From: Duganella guangzhouensis
Lineage (GTDB): Bacteria > Pseudomonadota > Gammaproteobacteria > Burkholderiales > Burkholderiaceae_D
Assembly: GCF_009674535.1 (NCBI RefSeq)
Contig: NZ_WKJK01000032.1
Location: 1 to 40,721 of the forward strand
Length of the DNA: 40,721 nt
Direction: 5' to 3'
Part shown: in pieces, positions 31,941-40,617 of the stretch
Layout: the number at the start of each line of letters is the position of its first letter
Position numbering within the stretch: position 1 is the first letter of the stretch
Position numbers and translations under genes: made by a program
Notes under the pieces: model-generated
Told to the model about the DNA's origin: nothing
The model's input: the letters and a program-made list of their open reading frames with translations, nothing else
Database searches by the model: none

Positions 31941-32915
31941 ATGGTCAAGGCAATCCGCATCAACCGCGTCGGCGGTCCCGAGGTGATGGAACTGGTGGAG
32001 ATCGACCTGCCGCCGCCCGGCCCTGGCGAAGTGCGGATGCGCCATGCAGCCATCGGCCTCAACTACATCGACGTCTACCACCGCACCGGGCTCTACCCGC
32101 AACCCATGCCCGGTGCACTGGGCGTGGAGGGCGCCGGCGTGGTGGAAGAAGTGGGTGAGGGCGTTACCGACTTCAAGCCCGGCGACCGCGTCGCCTATGG
32201 CGGCCGACCGCTGGGCTCGTACTCCGAAGCGCGCAACATCCCCGCCTCGCAAATCCTGCTGCTGCCCAAGCAGATCGAATTCGACACCGCCGCCGCCATG
32301 ATGCTGCAAGGGCTGACGGTGCAATACCTGTTCCACCGCACCGTGCCGCTGAAGGCCGGCGACACCATCCTGTTCCACGCCGCCGCCGGCGGCGTCGGCC
32401 TGATCGCCTGCCAGTGGGCGCGCGTGATGGGCATCAACCTGATCGGCACCGTCGGTTCGGAAGAAAAGGCCGCGCTGGCGATTGAAAACGGCGCCAGCCA
32501 CGTCATCAACTACAACAAAGAGAATTTCACCGAACGGGTGAAAGAACTGACCGATGGCAAGGGCGTGTCCGCCGTCTACGACTCGATCGGCAAAGACACC
32601 TTCATCGGCTCGCTGGATTGCTTGCAACCGCTGGGCACCATGGTCAGCTTCGGCAACGCCTCCGGCCCGGTGCCGCCGTTCAGCCTGAGCGAACTGGCCA
32701 GCCGTGGCTCGCTCTTCGTCACCCGGCCAACGCTGATGTCCTACACCGCCAAGCGCGAAGACCTGGAAGCGATGGCCAAATCACTGTTTGGCGTAGTCAG
32801 CAGCGGCGAAGTGAAAATCGACATCCGCCAACGCTACGCCCTGGCCGACGTCCAGCAAGCCCACCGCGACCTGGAAGCCCGCAAAACCACCGGCTCCACC
32901 ATCCTGCTGCCATGA
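31941..32915 (+). CDS. qorA: NADPH:quinone oxidoreductase (zeta-crystallin type)
   Basis: A 324-residue medium-chain dehydrogenase/reductase of the zinc-free QOR group. The N-terminal catalytic domain has GLNYIDVYHRTGLYP. The Rossmann part contains LFHAAAGGVGLIACQWA and GTVGSEEKAALA. AVYDSIGKDTF and MVSFGNASGPVPPF match quinone reductase QorA. It reduces quinones and other electrophiles with NADPH in the cytosol. GGAGG precedes the ATG. The stop overlaps the next start (ATGA). Confidence 0.94.
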   Translation: MVKAIRINRVGGPEVMELVEIDLPPPGPGEVRMRHAAIGLNYIDVYHRTGLYPQPMPGALGVEGAGVVEEVGEGVTDFKPGDRVAYGGRPLGSYSEARNIPASQILLLPKQIEFDTAAAMMLQGLTVQYLFHRTVPLKAGDTILFHAAAGGVGLIACQWARVMGINLIGTVGSEEKAALAIENGASHVINYNKENFTERVKELTDGKGVSAVYDSIGKDTFIGSLDCLQPLGTMVSFGNASGPVPPFSLSELASRGSLFVTRPTLMSYTAKREDLEAMAKSLFGVVSSGEVKIDIRQRYALADVQQAHRDLEARKTTGSTILLP

Positions 32916-33379
32916 GCGAACGGCCGGAGGAGGACAGCCAAAGCGACGAGCGCGACGACGGCGACTTTTCCGACATGCTGAGCGAAATGCGCATCCTGCT
33001 GCCGGGTGCGCAGATGCTGTCGGCCTTCCTCATCATCCTGCCGTTCAACAGCGGCTTCGCGCAGATCGTCCACATGGAAAAGTTGCTGTTCTTGGCGACC
33101 TTCTTCCTATCGCTGACCAGCCTGGTGCTACTGAGCGCGCCGGCGATCCAGCACCGGCTGCTGCGGCCGTTGAAAGACCGCGCCCGCTTCAAACGCATCG
33201 CCACGCGCCAGATCGTCGCCGGCGCGTTTGCGCTGGCGATCGCCCTGGTGCTGGGAACAGATCTGGTGATATCGGAAGTGTTTGGCGCCACCGTCGGCCT
33301 GATCGCCGCCGCCCTGATGGCGTTGCTGATCCTGTGCGCCTGGTGGCTGATGCCAGCCTACCTCCGCCGCAGTTTGTAA
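32912..33379 (+). CDS. DUF6328 family membrane protein
   Basis: A 155-residue protein starting at ATG 32912, which overlaps the qor stop codon as ATGA. The acidic N-terminus (SERPEEDSQSDERDDGD) is followed by four membrane helices: GAQMLSAFLIILPF, LFLATFFLSLTSLVLL, IVAGAFALAIALVL and VGLIAAALMALLILCAWW. The layout SEMRILLPGAQMLSAFL is that of DUF6328 proteins of unknown function. The frame is open far upstream inside qor, but the coupled ATG is the sensible start. Confidence 0.82.
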   Translation: MSERPEEDSQSDERDDGDFSDMLSEMRILLPGAQMLSAFLIILPFNSGFAQIVHMEKLLFLATFFLSLTSLVLLSAPAIQHRLLRPLKDRARFKRIATRQIVAGAFALAIALVLGTDLVISEVFGATVGLIAAALMALLILCAWWLMPAYLRRSL

Positions 33380-33380
33380 C

Positions 33381-33467
33381 CGGGGTCAATCCTCCCAAAG
33401 CTACACGGGCTCTGCCGTAGCGGAACGCTACGGCAGAGCCCGTGTAGCTTTGGGAGGATTGACCCCG
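33381..33467. repeat. Perfect 42-bp-arm palindrome, copy B (bidirectional terminator)
   Basis: The arms 33381-33422 and 33426-33467 are exactly complementary around loop GAA, the reverse complement of copy A's loop TTC. The core equals copy A except for one base pair, changed in both arms (CTACCG in A, CTGCCG in B). It fits between the stop codons of the DUF6328 gene (33379) and the convergent DUF4136 gene (33472). The minus-strand side is followed by GGTTAC, so the T-run is weaker there than on the plus strand (TCTTTTA). Confidence 0.92.
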
Positions 33468-33471
33468 TCTT

Positions 33472-34128
33472 TTACTTGGCGGCTTGCATCGATTCGGTTT
33501 TTGGCTCGATGGTGATGTCGATGGTGCGTGGTACGCCGTTTTGGCCGGGGAAGCCGGCAAACGCGCTTTGTACCAGCGCTGGCATCACGTGCGGCGTGGC
33601 CTGGATGCCGCTGGTGTTTTGCACCGTGACGTCATACAGCTTGCGGCCGCTGACGCTGTTGATGGTCACGCGCAGCTGACGCTGGTATTGGTGCTTGATG
33701 CGCTCTTCCACATAAGTCGGACCGAAGCGGTAGGAATCATAGAAGAACGGACGATAGCCCCAGCGCGGATAACCCCAGGCATAGCGGCCATAGAAGCCCG
33801 GACCCCAGTACGGTCCCATGAACGGATCTTCGGTCAGCACCCGCACCGGCTGGTCAATGGTGAAGAATTTCATGCCAACCAGTAATTTTGGTTGCTCGTT
33901 GTCAGCAGCTTGATGGAAGCCCAGCTTGCCCAGCTCATTGGACACCAGCACCTGGTAGTTGCGGTGCTCCAGCGTATCGTCGGCGCCCTGCGGCGCTTCG
34001 AAGGCATAGGATTTGTCCTGGATATCACCGGTCCAGTCGTTGAAAGCGGTCACATTGCTGTGGATGGTGGTGGCGCAGCCGCTTAGCAGCAGCACGGCGG
34101 CGGTCGCCAGCGTGGCGAGATATTTCAT
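33472..34128 (-). CDS. DUF4136 family lipoprotein
   Basis: A 218-residue lipoprotein. The signal is MKYLATLATAAVLLLSGC with lipidated Cys18. The mature part has the DUF4136 pattern: SYAFEAPQGADDTLEHRNYQ, the GF plus Tyr/Trp/Gly-rich stretch PYWGPGFYGRYAWGYPRWGYRP, then TINSVSGRKLYDVTVQN. It is probably anchored in the outer membrane facing the periplasm; the role is unknown. It is a single gene, convergent with DUF6328 across the palindrome. Upstream is a TGTATG-N5-CATACA inverted repeat (34170-34186) that could be a regulatory site. Confidence 0.88.
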   Translation of the reverse strand: MKYLATLATAAVLLLSGCATTIHSNVTAFNDWTGDIQDKSYAFEAPQGADDTLEHRNYQVLVSNELGKLGFHQAADNEQPKLLVGMKFFTIDQPVRVLTEDPFMGPYWGPGFYGRYAWGYPRWGYRPFFYDSYRFGPTYVEERIKHQYQRQLRVTINSVSGRKLYDVTVQNTSGIQATPHVMPALVQSAFAGFPGQNGVPRTIDITIEPKTESMQAAK

Positions 34129-34337
34129 GATGATGCCCCTCTCAATAAGACGGATTTTCCAGAGCTAAGTGTATGTCGCGCATACAGTGCTTGCATGATT
34201 ATTACAGAATGTTACCGCATCGTGGAAAGCGGCAACTTACACTTAGGTAAGTTTTGGCAGGAATGCAATTCTACCCATCGTCCCCGGCCGGTATTGGTAA
34301 AATAGGCTTTTGCCTCCGTCCCTTTCAGAGCCTTCCA

Positions 34338-36980
34338 ATGCGCACAGACAGCAGCCCCACGACGATATACCGCAAAGATTACACCCCGCCCGCCTATCTG
34401 GTGGATACCGTAGAGCTGGGCTTCGACCTGGCGCCGGCCAGCACCGTGGTCGCCAACCGCATCACGCTGCGCCGCAATCCGGACGCCGCCGGCAGCGATA
34501 TCGTGCTGCACGGCGAAGAGATCGAACTGGTGCAACTGCGCCTCAACGGCCAACTGCTGGGCGAGGGTGATTACGAGCTGAGCGCCGCCACGCTGACCAT
34601 CCGCAACGCCCCGGCCGAAGTGGTGCTGGAAATCGAAACCGTGTGCGCGCCGGTGGAAAACACCTCGCTGTCCGGCCTGTACGTCTCGAACGGCAACTTC
34701 TTCACCCAGTGCGAGGCCGAAGGCTTCCGCCGCATCACCTTCTTCCCGGATCGTCCGGATGTGATGGCCAAGTACACCGTGATGCTGCGCGCGAATAAAG
34801 AGCAATATCCAGTGCTGCTGTCGAACGGCAATCTGATCGAACAGGGCGACCTGGACGATGGCCGTCACTACGCCAAGTGGGAAGACCCGTTCAAGAAGCC
34901 GTCCTACCTGTTCGCCCTGGTGGCCGCCAAGCTGGTGTGCCAGGAAGAGCAGTTCAAGCTGGCCGATGGCCGCGACGTGCTGCTGCAAGTGTGGGTGGAG
35001 GACGGCAACCTCGACAAAACCGACTACGCCATGCAATCGCTGAAGAACTCGATCCGCTGGGACGAAGAACGCTTCGGCCTGGAGCTGGACCTGGACCGCT
35101 TCATGATCGTCGCCGTGGGCGACTTCAACATGGGCGCGATGGAAAACAAGGGCCTGAACATCTTCAACACCAAGTTCGTGCTGGCCAACCCGCGCACCGC
35201 CACCGACATCGACTTCGCCGGCATTGAAGCCGTGGTCGGCCATGAATACTTCCACAACTGGACCGGCAACCGCGTCACCTGCCGCGACTGGTTCCAGCTG
35301 TCGCTGAAAGAAGGTCTGACCGTGTTCCGCGACCAGGAATTCAGCGCCGACATGATCGGCACCGACACCGGCCGCGCCGTCACCCGCATCGACCAGGTGC
35401 GCACGCTGCGCCAGGCCCAGTTCCCGGAAGACGCCGGCCCGATGTCGCACCCGGTGCGTCCCGACTCCTTCGTCGAGATCAACAACTTCTACACCGTCAC
35501 CGTGTACGAGAAGGGCGCCGAAGTAGTCCGCATGTACCAGACCCTGCTGGGCCGTGACGGCTTCCGCAAAGGCATGGACCTGTACTTCGATCGCCATGAC
35601 GGCCAGGCCGTCGCCTGCGACGACTTCCGCGCCGCCATGGCCGACGCCAACGGCCGCGACCTGACCCAGTTCGAACGCTGGTACTCGCAAGCCGGCACGC
35701 CGGTGGTGACCGCGCGCACCCGCTACGACGCCGTCAAGCGCAACTTCGACATCATCCTGTCGCAGCGCGGCAAGCCGGGCCAGCTGCCGTTCCACATTCC
35801 GGTCGCGGTCGGCCTGCTGGGCGCGGACGGCAAGGACTTGCCGCTGACGCTGGAACACGGCAAGCACGCCAAAGGCGCCACCACGCTGGTACTGGAGTTG
35901 ACCGAGCAAGAGCAAATCTTCCGCTTCCGTGAAGTGGACGAGCGTCCGACGCCATCCATCCTGCGCGACTTCTCGGCGCCAGTGATTCTGGAACACGACT
36001 ACACCGACGACGAACTGCTGCACCTGTTCAACCACGACAGCGACCCGGTCAACCGCTGGGAAGCCGGCCAGCGCCTGGCGATGGAACGCCTGCTGAAGCT
36101 GACCGCGCAAGTGGCCGCCCACGGCGCCGCCAACCTCAAGCTGGACCAGACCTTTATCAACGCCATGCGCACCGTGCTGAGCGATGAATCGCTGGACCCG
36201 GCCTTCCGCGAGCTGGCGCTGATCCTGCCATCGGAAACCATCATTGCCGAGCAGATGGACGTGGTCGACCCACAAGCCATCCACACCGCGCGCCAGTTCA
36301 TGCGCCACACCATCGGCACCGTGCTGAAAGCCGAACTGCTGGCCCAGTATCACGCCAACCAGACCCCGGGCGAGTACAGCCCGGACGCCGCCTCGGCCGG
36401 CAAGCGCGCGTTGAAAAACCTGTGCCTGTCCTACCTGCTGGCGGCGCCGGAAGCGGCCGAGCTGCAACTGGCACAGCAACAGTTCGACAACGCCACCAAC
36501 ATGACCGACCGCTCGGCCGCGCTGGTATCGCTGATCCACAGCGGCACCGACAACGGCCCGCACCTGCAAGCGTTCTACGACGACTTCGCCAACGAAGCGT
36601 TGGTGGTCGACAAATGGTTCGCCATGCAGGCATCGGCCCCGACCACCAACGTGGCCGCCGTGCGCAAGCTGATGCAGCATCCGGCCTTCACCTTGAAGAA
36701 CCCGAACCGCGCACGCAGCCTGATCTTCAACTTCACCAACGCCAACCCGTCGCAATTCCACGCCGCCGATGGCAGCGCCTACGAATTCTGGGCCGAGTTC
36801 GTCATCAAACTGGACGCGATCAACCCGCAAGTGGCAGCACGCCTGGCGCGCGCCATGGACCGCTGGCGCCGTTACGCGCCGGCGCTGCAGGCCAAGATGA
36901 AACAAGCGCTGGAAAAGGTCGCCGCCCGCCAACTGTCCAACGACGTCGCGGAAGTGATCACCAAAGCACTCGCAAACTAA
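34338..36980 (+). CDS. pepN: Aminopeptidase N
   Basis: An 880-residue M1-family zinc aminopeptidase, the size of E. coli PepN (870). It starts at ATG 34338 (MRTDSSPTTIYRKDYTPP). The substrate-anchoring GAMEN is at 266-270. Zinc ligands are H302 and H306 in HEYFHNW and E325 in LKEGLTVF, with catalytic E303. The C-terminal Ig-like and helical domains are present. It removes N-terminal residues from peptides in the cytosol. It is followed 22 bp later by fbp, but the two are not functionally linked as far as I know. Confidence 0.97.
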   Translation: MRTDSSPTTIYRKDYTPPAYLVDTVELGFDLAPASTVVANRITLRRNPDAAGSDIVLHGEEIELVQLRLNGQLLGEGDYELSAATLTIRNAPAEVVLEIETVCAPVENTSLSGLYVSNGNFFTQCEAEGFRRITFFPDRPDVMAKYTVMLRANKEQYPVLLSNGNLIEQGDLDDGRHYAKWEDPFKKPSYLFALVAAKLVCQEEQFKLADGRDVLLQVWVEDGNLDKTDYAMQSLKNSIRWDEERFGLELDLDRFMIVAVGDFNMGAMENKGLNIFNTKFVLANPRTATDIDFAGIEAVVGHEYFHNWTGNRVTCRDWFQLSLKEGLTVFRDQEFSADMIGTDTGRAVTRIDQVRTLRQAQFPEDAGPMSHPVRPDSFVEINNFYTVTVYEKGAEVVRMYQTLLGRDGFRKGMDLYFDRHDGQAVACDDFRAAMADANGRDLTQFERWYSQAGTPVVTARTRYDAVKRNFDIILSQRGKPGQLPFHIPVAVGLLGADGKDLPLTLEHGKHAKGATTLVLELTEQEQIFRFREVDERPTPSILRDFSAPVILEHDYTDDELLHLFNHDSDPVNRWEAGQRLAMERLLKLTAQVAAHGAANLKLDQTFINAMRTVLSDESLDPAFRELALILPSETIIAEQMDVVDPQAIHTARQFMRHTIGTVLKAELLAQYHANQTPGEYSPDAASAGKRALKNLCLSYLLAAPEAAELQLAQQQFDNATNMTDRSAALVSLIHSGTDNGPHLQAFYDDFANEALVVDKWFAMQASAPTTNVAAVRKLMQHPAFTLKNPNRARSLIFNFTNANPSQFHAADGSAYEFWAEFVIKLDAINPQVAARLARAMDRWRRYAPALQAKMKQALEKVAARQLSNDVAEVITKALAN

Positions 36981-37002
36981 TCACAATTAACCAAGGGCAC
37001 AC

Positions 37003-38007
37003 ATGAAACGAGTCAGTCTTACCCAATACCTGGTGGAAGAACAACGCCAGCACAACAACATCCCGGCCGAACTGCGTTTGCTGATCGAAGTGGTGGCGCG
37101 CGCGTGCAAAACCATCAGCCACTCGGTAGGCAAGGGCGCGCTGGGCGAAGTGCTGGGCACCGCCGAGACCGAAAACATCCAGGGTGAAGTACAGAAAAAA
37201 CTGGACATCATCTCCAACGAAATCCTGCTGGAAGCGAACGAATGGGGCGGCCACCTGGCGGCCATGGCATCGGAAGAGATGGAGTCCATCCACCCGATTC
37301 CAAACCGCTATCCAAAGGGCGAATACATGCTGCTGTTCGATCCATTGGATGGCTCGTCCAACATCGACGTCAACGTCTCGATCGGCACCATCTTCTCCGT
37401 GCTGAAAGCGCCGGAAGGCATGACCCAACCAAGCGAAGCCGACTTCATGCAGGCCGGCACCAAACAGGTCGCCGCAGGCTACGCCGTGTACGGTCCGCAG
37501 ACCATGTTGGTGCTCACCACCGGCAACGGCGTCAACTGCTTCACGCTGGACCGTGAGATGGGCTCGTGGGTACTGACCCAGCGCGACATCCAGATCCCGG
37601 CCAAGACCAAAGAATTCGCCATCAACATGTCGAACCAGCGTCACTGGCATCCGCCGGTGCAGCGCTACATCAGCGAACTGCTGGCCGGCGACACCGGCCC
37701 GCGCGGCACCAACTTCAACATGCGCTGGATCGCCTCGATGGTGGCCGACGTGCACCGCATCCTGAACCGTGGCGGCATCTTCATGTACCCGGCCGACACC
37801 CGCGACACCTCGATGCCAGGCAAGCTGCGTCTGATGTATGAAGCCAATCCAATGGCCTTCATCGTTGAACAAGCCGGCGGCGCCGCCACCGACGGCAAAC
37901 AGCGCATCATGGACATCCAGCCGCACAAACTGCACCAGCGCGTGCCGGTGTTCCTGGGCTCCCGCGATGAAGTGGCGGTGGTGACTGGTTACCACACCGA
38001 GGGCTGA
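37003..38007 (+). CDS. fbp: Fructose-1,6-bisphosphatase class I
   Basis: A 334-residue class I FBPase, the irreversible step of gluconeogenesis (fructose 1,6-bisphosphate to fructose 6-phosphate). The metal-binding core LLFDPLDGSSNIDVNVSIGTIFSV is intact. The C-terminal substrate-binding motif GKLRLMYEANPMAFIVEQAGGAATDG is also intact. ATG 37003 follows a weak AAGGGC. It is downstream of pepN by 22 bp, possibly sharing its transcript. Together with aceA it fits growth on acids or lipids. Confidence 0.97.
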   Translation: MKRVSLTQYLVEEQRQHNNIPAELRLLIEVVARACKTISHSVGKGALGEVLGTAETENIQGEVQKKLDIISNEILLEANEWGGHLAAMASEEMESIHPIPNRYPKGEYMLLFDPLDGSSNIDVNVSIGTIFSVLKAPEGMTQPSEADFMQAGTKQVAAGYAVYGPQTMLVLTTGNGVNCFTLDREMGSWVLTQRDIQIPAKTKEFAINMSNQRHWHPPVQRYISELLAGDTGPRGTNFNMRWIASMVADVHRILNRGGIFMYPADTRDTSMPGKLRLMYEANPMAFIVEQAGGAATDGKQRIMDIQPHKLHQRVPVFLGSRDEVAVVTGYHTEG

Positions 38008-38094
38008 TAATTCAGCCTGCTCGCAAAAGGCAATATGAATTTTGCAACTAGTCGAAAAATTATCGTTTTGGGGCTGGTTGCCGAGAAGGTTCTT

Positions 38095-38103
38095 TGCTAG
38101 AAT
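38095..38103 (+). promoter_or_regulatory. Extended -10 element of the tRNA-Thr promoter
   Basis: TGC-TAGAAT (38095-38103) is an extended -10 sequence 10 bp before the tRNA 5' end. No good -35 is seen at normal spacing (closest TGGTTG). Confidence 0.5.
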
Positions 38104-38113
38104 GCGGGGCGTC

Positions 38114-38189
38114 GCCGCTTTAGCTCAGTTGGTAGAGCAGTTCATTCGTAATGAAAAGGTCGCCAGTTCGATTCCGGCAAGCGGCACCA
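38114..38189 (+). tRNA. tRNA-Thr (anticodon CGT)
   Basis: A 76-nt cloverleaf including encoded CCA (38187-38189). The 7-bp acceptor stem GCCGCTT/AAGCGGC is perfect. The D stem GCTC/GAGC, the anticodon loop TTCGTAA with anticodon CGT, and the T loop TTCGATT are present. Two stem positions are not Watson-Crick: G27/A43 at the base of the anticodon stem and A52/C62 in the T stem. The integrase gene starts 204 bp downstream, so the 3' part is probably the attachment site of the adjoining element, and its sequence may come from that element. Confidence 0.95.
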
Positions 38190-38222
38190 GGAACACAGCA
38201 GTAAGAAGTACCGAAAAAGCTC

Positions 38223-38257
38223 AAAACCCGCTCCTATCATAGGGAAGCGGGTTTTTT
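38223..38257 (+). terminator. Intrinsic terminator after tRNA-Thr
   Basis: The stem AACCCGCT (38225-38232) pairs with AGCGGGTT (38246-38253), followed by six T in total. It ends the tRNA transcript and separates it from the integrase gene. Confidence 0.85.
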
Positions 38258-38302
38258 GTTGTCTTCGAAAATCCGTCGGCGTACCATGAAATCTCCGACA
38301 AA

Positions 38303-38363
38303 TGAGGGACAAAATTGGCGTCAGGTCCCTCACGCAAAGACTAGGTCCCTCAAATGTCCCTCA
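38303..38363. repeat. Clustered GTCCCTCA repeats upstream of integrase
   Basis: One inverted copy (TGAGGGAC, 38303-38310) and three direct copies (GTCCCTCA at 38325-38332, 38345-38352 and 38356-38363) lie between the tRNA and the integrase start codon. Such iterated short repeats flanking an attachment site usually bind the integrase arm domain or the excision factor. Confidence 0.65.
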
Positions 38364-38393
38364 ATCGGCGCCACATTCCTTCGGGAGGCAGCC

Positions 38394-39629
38394 ATGCCAC
38401 TTACCGATCTTTTAATTCGGAAACTCAAGCATTCCGGGAAGCCGAGCGGCGACAAATACAACGATGGCCGCTCGTTATATCTGCTTGTCAAAGAGGCAAA
38501 TAAGTATTGGCGGATGAATTACCGCTACGAGGACAAGCACAAGACTCTGGCCCTCGGCATCTATCCTGAAGTCTCTCTGGCGGAGGCGCGCGAGTTATGC
38601 GCCGATGCGCGCAAACTGTTACGGGGTGGTGTCGACCCGAAGCCAAAGAAGCAGAACCCAAGCGAGCTGCAGGACGAGGTCGACGAGAATACCTTTGAGG
38701 CATTAGCGTTGCAGTGGCTGACCAAGATGGCCGCCAGTCGGCGCTCCGCGACGCAGGAGAAAGTGCAGGCATGGTTGGAGCACGATCTATTCCCCTTCAT
38801 CGGTTCCATGCCGGCAGCGGCCATCAAGCCGCGCGACATCCTGGGCGTGATCCAGCGCGTCGAAGCGCGCGGTGCCATCGACTCTGCTCACCGCATGAAG
38901 CAGGTGTGCGGCCAGATCCTGCGCTACGGGGTGGCGGTCGGCTGGGTGGAGCGCGATGTGACACCGGATCTGAAAGGCGCTTTGGTGGCGATACCGCGCA
39001 CCAACTTCGCCGCCATCACAGAACCTAAACAACTGGCGCTACTCCTGCGCTCCATCGATGCCTACGAAGGCCATATCGTGGCTGTATCGGCATTGAAGAT
39101 CACACCCATGCTGTTTGTGCGTCCCGGCGAATTGCGCGCCGCAGAGTGCTCGGAATTCGATTTGGACGCCGCCGAATGGCGCATCCCAGCCGCCAAGATG
39201 AAGATGAAGACGGAGCACATGGTGCCGCTGGCCACGCAGGCGGTGGCAATCCTGCGCGAGCTCTATCGCGTAACCGGCCATGGCAAATTCGTCTTTCCCA
39301 GCCTGCGCACCGAACAGGCCTGCATGAGCGAGAACACCATCAATGCCGCCTTGCGCGCCATGGGTTTCTCGAAAGACGTGATGACGGCGCACGGCTTCCG
39401 CGCGACTGCGCGCACGATCTTGGATGAAGTATTGAACGAACGTGTGGATCTGATCGAGCACCAACTTGCGCATCGCGTCATCGATCCAAATGGGCGTGCC
39501 TATAATCGTACCGCGCACCTGCCAGCGCGCCGGCTGATGATGCAGCGCTGGGCCGACTATCTCTATAAGCTCCGTGCCGGCGCAGACGTCATTCCGCTTC
39601 ATCCCGTGCCCGGCGGCGGCCAGGCTTGA
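38394..39629 (+). CDS. int: P4-type tyrosine recombinase integrase
   Basis: A 411-residue integrase. The start at ATG 38394 follows GGGAGG; the frame is open further upstream across the repeat region. The N-terminal DUF4102-type arm-binding domain (MPLTDLLIRKLK, YNDGRSLYLLV, TLALGIYPEVSLAEAR) is followed by a core-binding domain. The catalytic domain has the Arg in FVRPGELRAAE, the HGFRATARTIL box, a later His in LAHR, and the nucleophile Tyr in YNRTAHL. The C-terminus RRLMMQRWADYL is typical of island integrases. It catalyses integration and excision at the tRNA-Thr gene. It overlaps the convergent alpA-like gene by 41 bp. Confidence 0.95.
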   Translation: MPLTDLLIRKLKHSGKPSGDKYNDGRSLYLLVKEANKYWRMNYRYEDKHKTLALGIYPEVSLAEARELCADARKLLRGGVDPKPKKQNPSELQDEVDENTFEALALQWLTKMAASRRSATQEKVQAWLEHDLFPFIGSMPAAAIKPRDILGVIQRVEARGAIDSAHRMKQVCGQILRYGVAVGWVERDVTPDLKGALVAIPRTNFAAITEPKQLALLLRSIDAYEGHIVAVSALKITPMLFVRPGELRAAECSEFDLDAAEWRIPAAKMKMKTEHMVPLATQAVAILRELYRVTGHGKFVFPSLRTEQACMSENTINAALRAMGFSKDVMTAHGFRATARTILDEVLNERVDLIEHQLAHRVIDPNGRAYNRTAHLPARRLMMQRWADYLYKLRAGADVIPLHPVPGGGQA

Positions 39630-39894
39630 ACGCTGCTCCGCGCTTGGCATCTTGATGCTCGATCTGAGCGTGTGCCTGATAGGCCGGGCCACGTTGCGCA
39701 ACGCGCGCATCCAGCCACTGCATCACATCATCCTGTAGCCAACCTACCGAACGCGCTGACAACTTCACCGGCGCGGGAAATGTGTGCAGCTTGATTTCTC
39801 GGTACAGCGTCGCACGCGAGAAGCTACATAGCTGTAGGACTTCACGTAAGCGCATCAGGCGGCATGTACCAAGGATGGTTTTGTTGGTCTCCAT
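39589..39894 (-). CDS. alpA: AlpA-family regulator / excisionase-like protein
   Basis: A 101-residue protein with a MerR-like winged HTH of the AlpA type. LMRLREVLQLCSFSRATLYREI is followed by FPAPVKLSARSVGWLQDDVMQWLDARV. The AlpA family activates island excision by controlling the integrase gene or acts directly as excision factor. GGGGAGC precedes ATG 39892-39894. The last 40 residues are basic and overlap the 3' end of int on the other strand. It is the natural partner of the integrase. Confidence 0.88.
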   Translation of the reverse strand: METNKTILGTCRLMRLREVLQLCSFSRATLYREIKLHTFPAPVKLSARSVGWLQDDVMQWLDARVAQRGPAYQAHAQIEHQDAKRGAAFKPGRRRARDEAE

Positions 39895-40076
39895 GTGCTC
39901 CCCTTTATCGACAACTCTTTTCGATAGGGTAAAGCGTTTACTGTCTATGGCCTTTGAGGTATCGCTACGGATGATGGAATGGCTTGGGAAAAAAAGACGT
40001 AACGCTTGATACGGCGGGCGAGAATTTGAGCTATACCGTTTAGCTAATTTAGGCCAGGGGAGCAGCGCCGGGACTC

Positions 40077-40292
40077 GTGGCGCTTGATATTATCAAGCAC
40101 AGTGTAGCGAAGTGGCGATTGCAGGATAGGCTTTCGCCGGTAAAGGTGCTCCACCTTGCTTATGCAAGTTCTCGCGTGGTGTCAGCCGCTTTTACTCAGC
40201 CAAGCGTTTATCACCGAATGTTTGTTGTAGGGGAGCGGTTGGCATCCGTTGATGACTGTAGCTTTGACAATCAAACTGTAATTGTTGATTAG
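40077..40292 (+). CDS. Hypothetical small ORF in the island (doubtful)
   Basis: A 71-codon frame starting at GTG. The product (MALDIIKHSVAKWRLQDRL...) has mixed composition without membrane segment or known motif. It would be the only gene in this stretch. There is no convincing ribosome site, and it may be a remnant or chance frame. Confidence 0.2.
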   Translation: MALDIIKHSVAKWRLQDRLSPVKVLHLAYASSRVVSAAFTQPSVYHRMFVVGERLASVDDCSFDNQTVIVD

Positions 40293-40448
40293 TCTGCTCT
40301 GGGCCGGTGGACTAGTACCGCACGTGGGAATTTCTTGTCCGTCACCGGAGCGCAGCATGACGTTCTGAAGCCTGCATGTCAGATCCTAGGCGGTGGTCGC
40401 GGGGGCCGCAAACGCCCCTTAGCTGACGGTAGCCATTGGGGCCTTTGA

Positions 40449-40478
40449 TTTTCACCATTATTTGCATAATGGTGAAAA
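40449..40478. repeat. 13-bp-arm perfect hairpin in the island
   Basis: TTTTCACCATTAT (40449-40461) pairs exactly with ATAATGGTGAAAA (40466-40478) around loop TTGC. It could be a bidirectional terminator, an operator, or part of an IS end; the T-runs are only four bases on each side. Confidence 0.55.
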
Positions 40479-40617
40479 CGTGCCTGCTGTGAAGTGAAAA
40501 TGAAATTTTTCGTCTCGTAGTCGCGTAAGCTTTTGATTTTCTCCGTCCTCGCTTGGGTTGTCTCCGGCAACGTTTTCGTGCAATTTTGATGTGGATTGTT
40601 CGTTTGCTCGCAGAATT

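Larger units (their letters stand above)
39895..40617. other. Gene-poor island segment, AT-richer
   Basis: About 720 bp with no gene I can support. A 71-codon frame from GTG 40077 to 40292 has no recognisable motif and only GGGAC upstream. Other frames are short. A strong hairpin is described separately at 40449-40478. The composition is clearly poorer in GC than the core genome, consistent with acquired DNA or decayed genes. Confidence 0.6.

Noticed and set aside
34212..36932. 906-codon open frame antisense to pepN
   Set aside because: It is produced by strong third-position GC bias; the product is His/Gln/Val-rich without motifs, while the plus strand encodes a complete PepN with zinc ligands.
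38303..38363. Possible CRISPR-like array
   Set aside because: The repeats are only 8 bp, unevenly spaced and partly inverted, with no cas genes; they fit integrase arm sites better.
40342..40617. Extension of the transposase-like frame as a real C-terminal domain
   Set aside because: It is basic, low in hydrophobic residues and crosses the 13-bp hairpin; there is no trace of a DDE catalytic domain.
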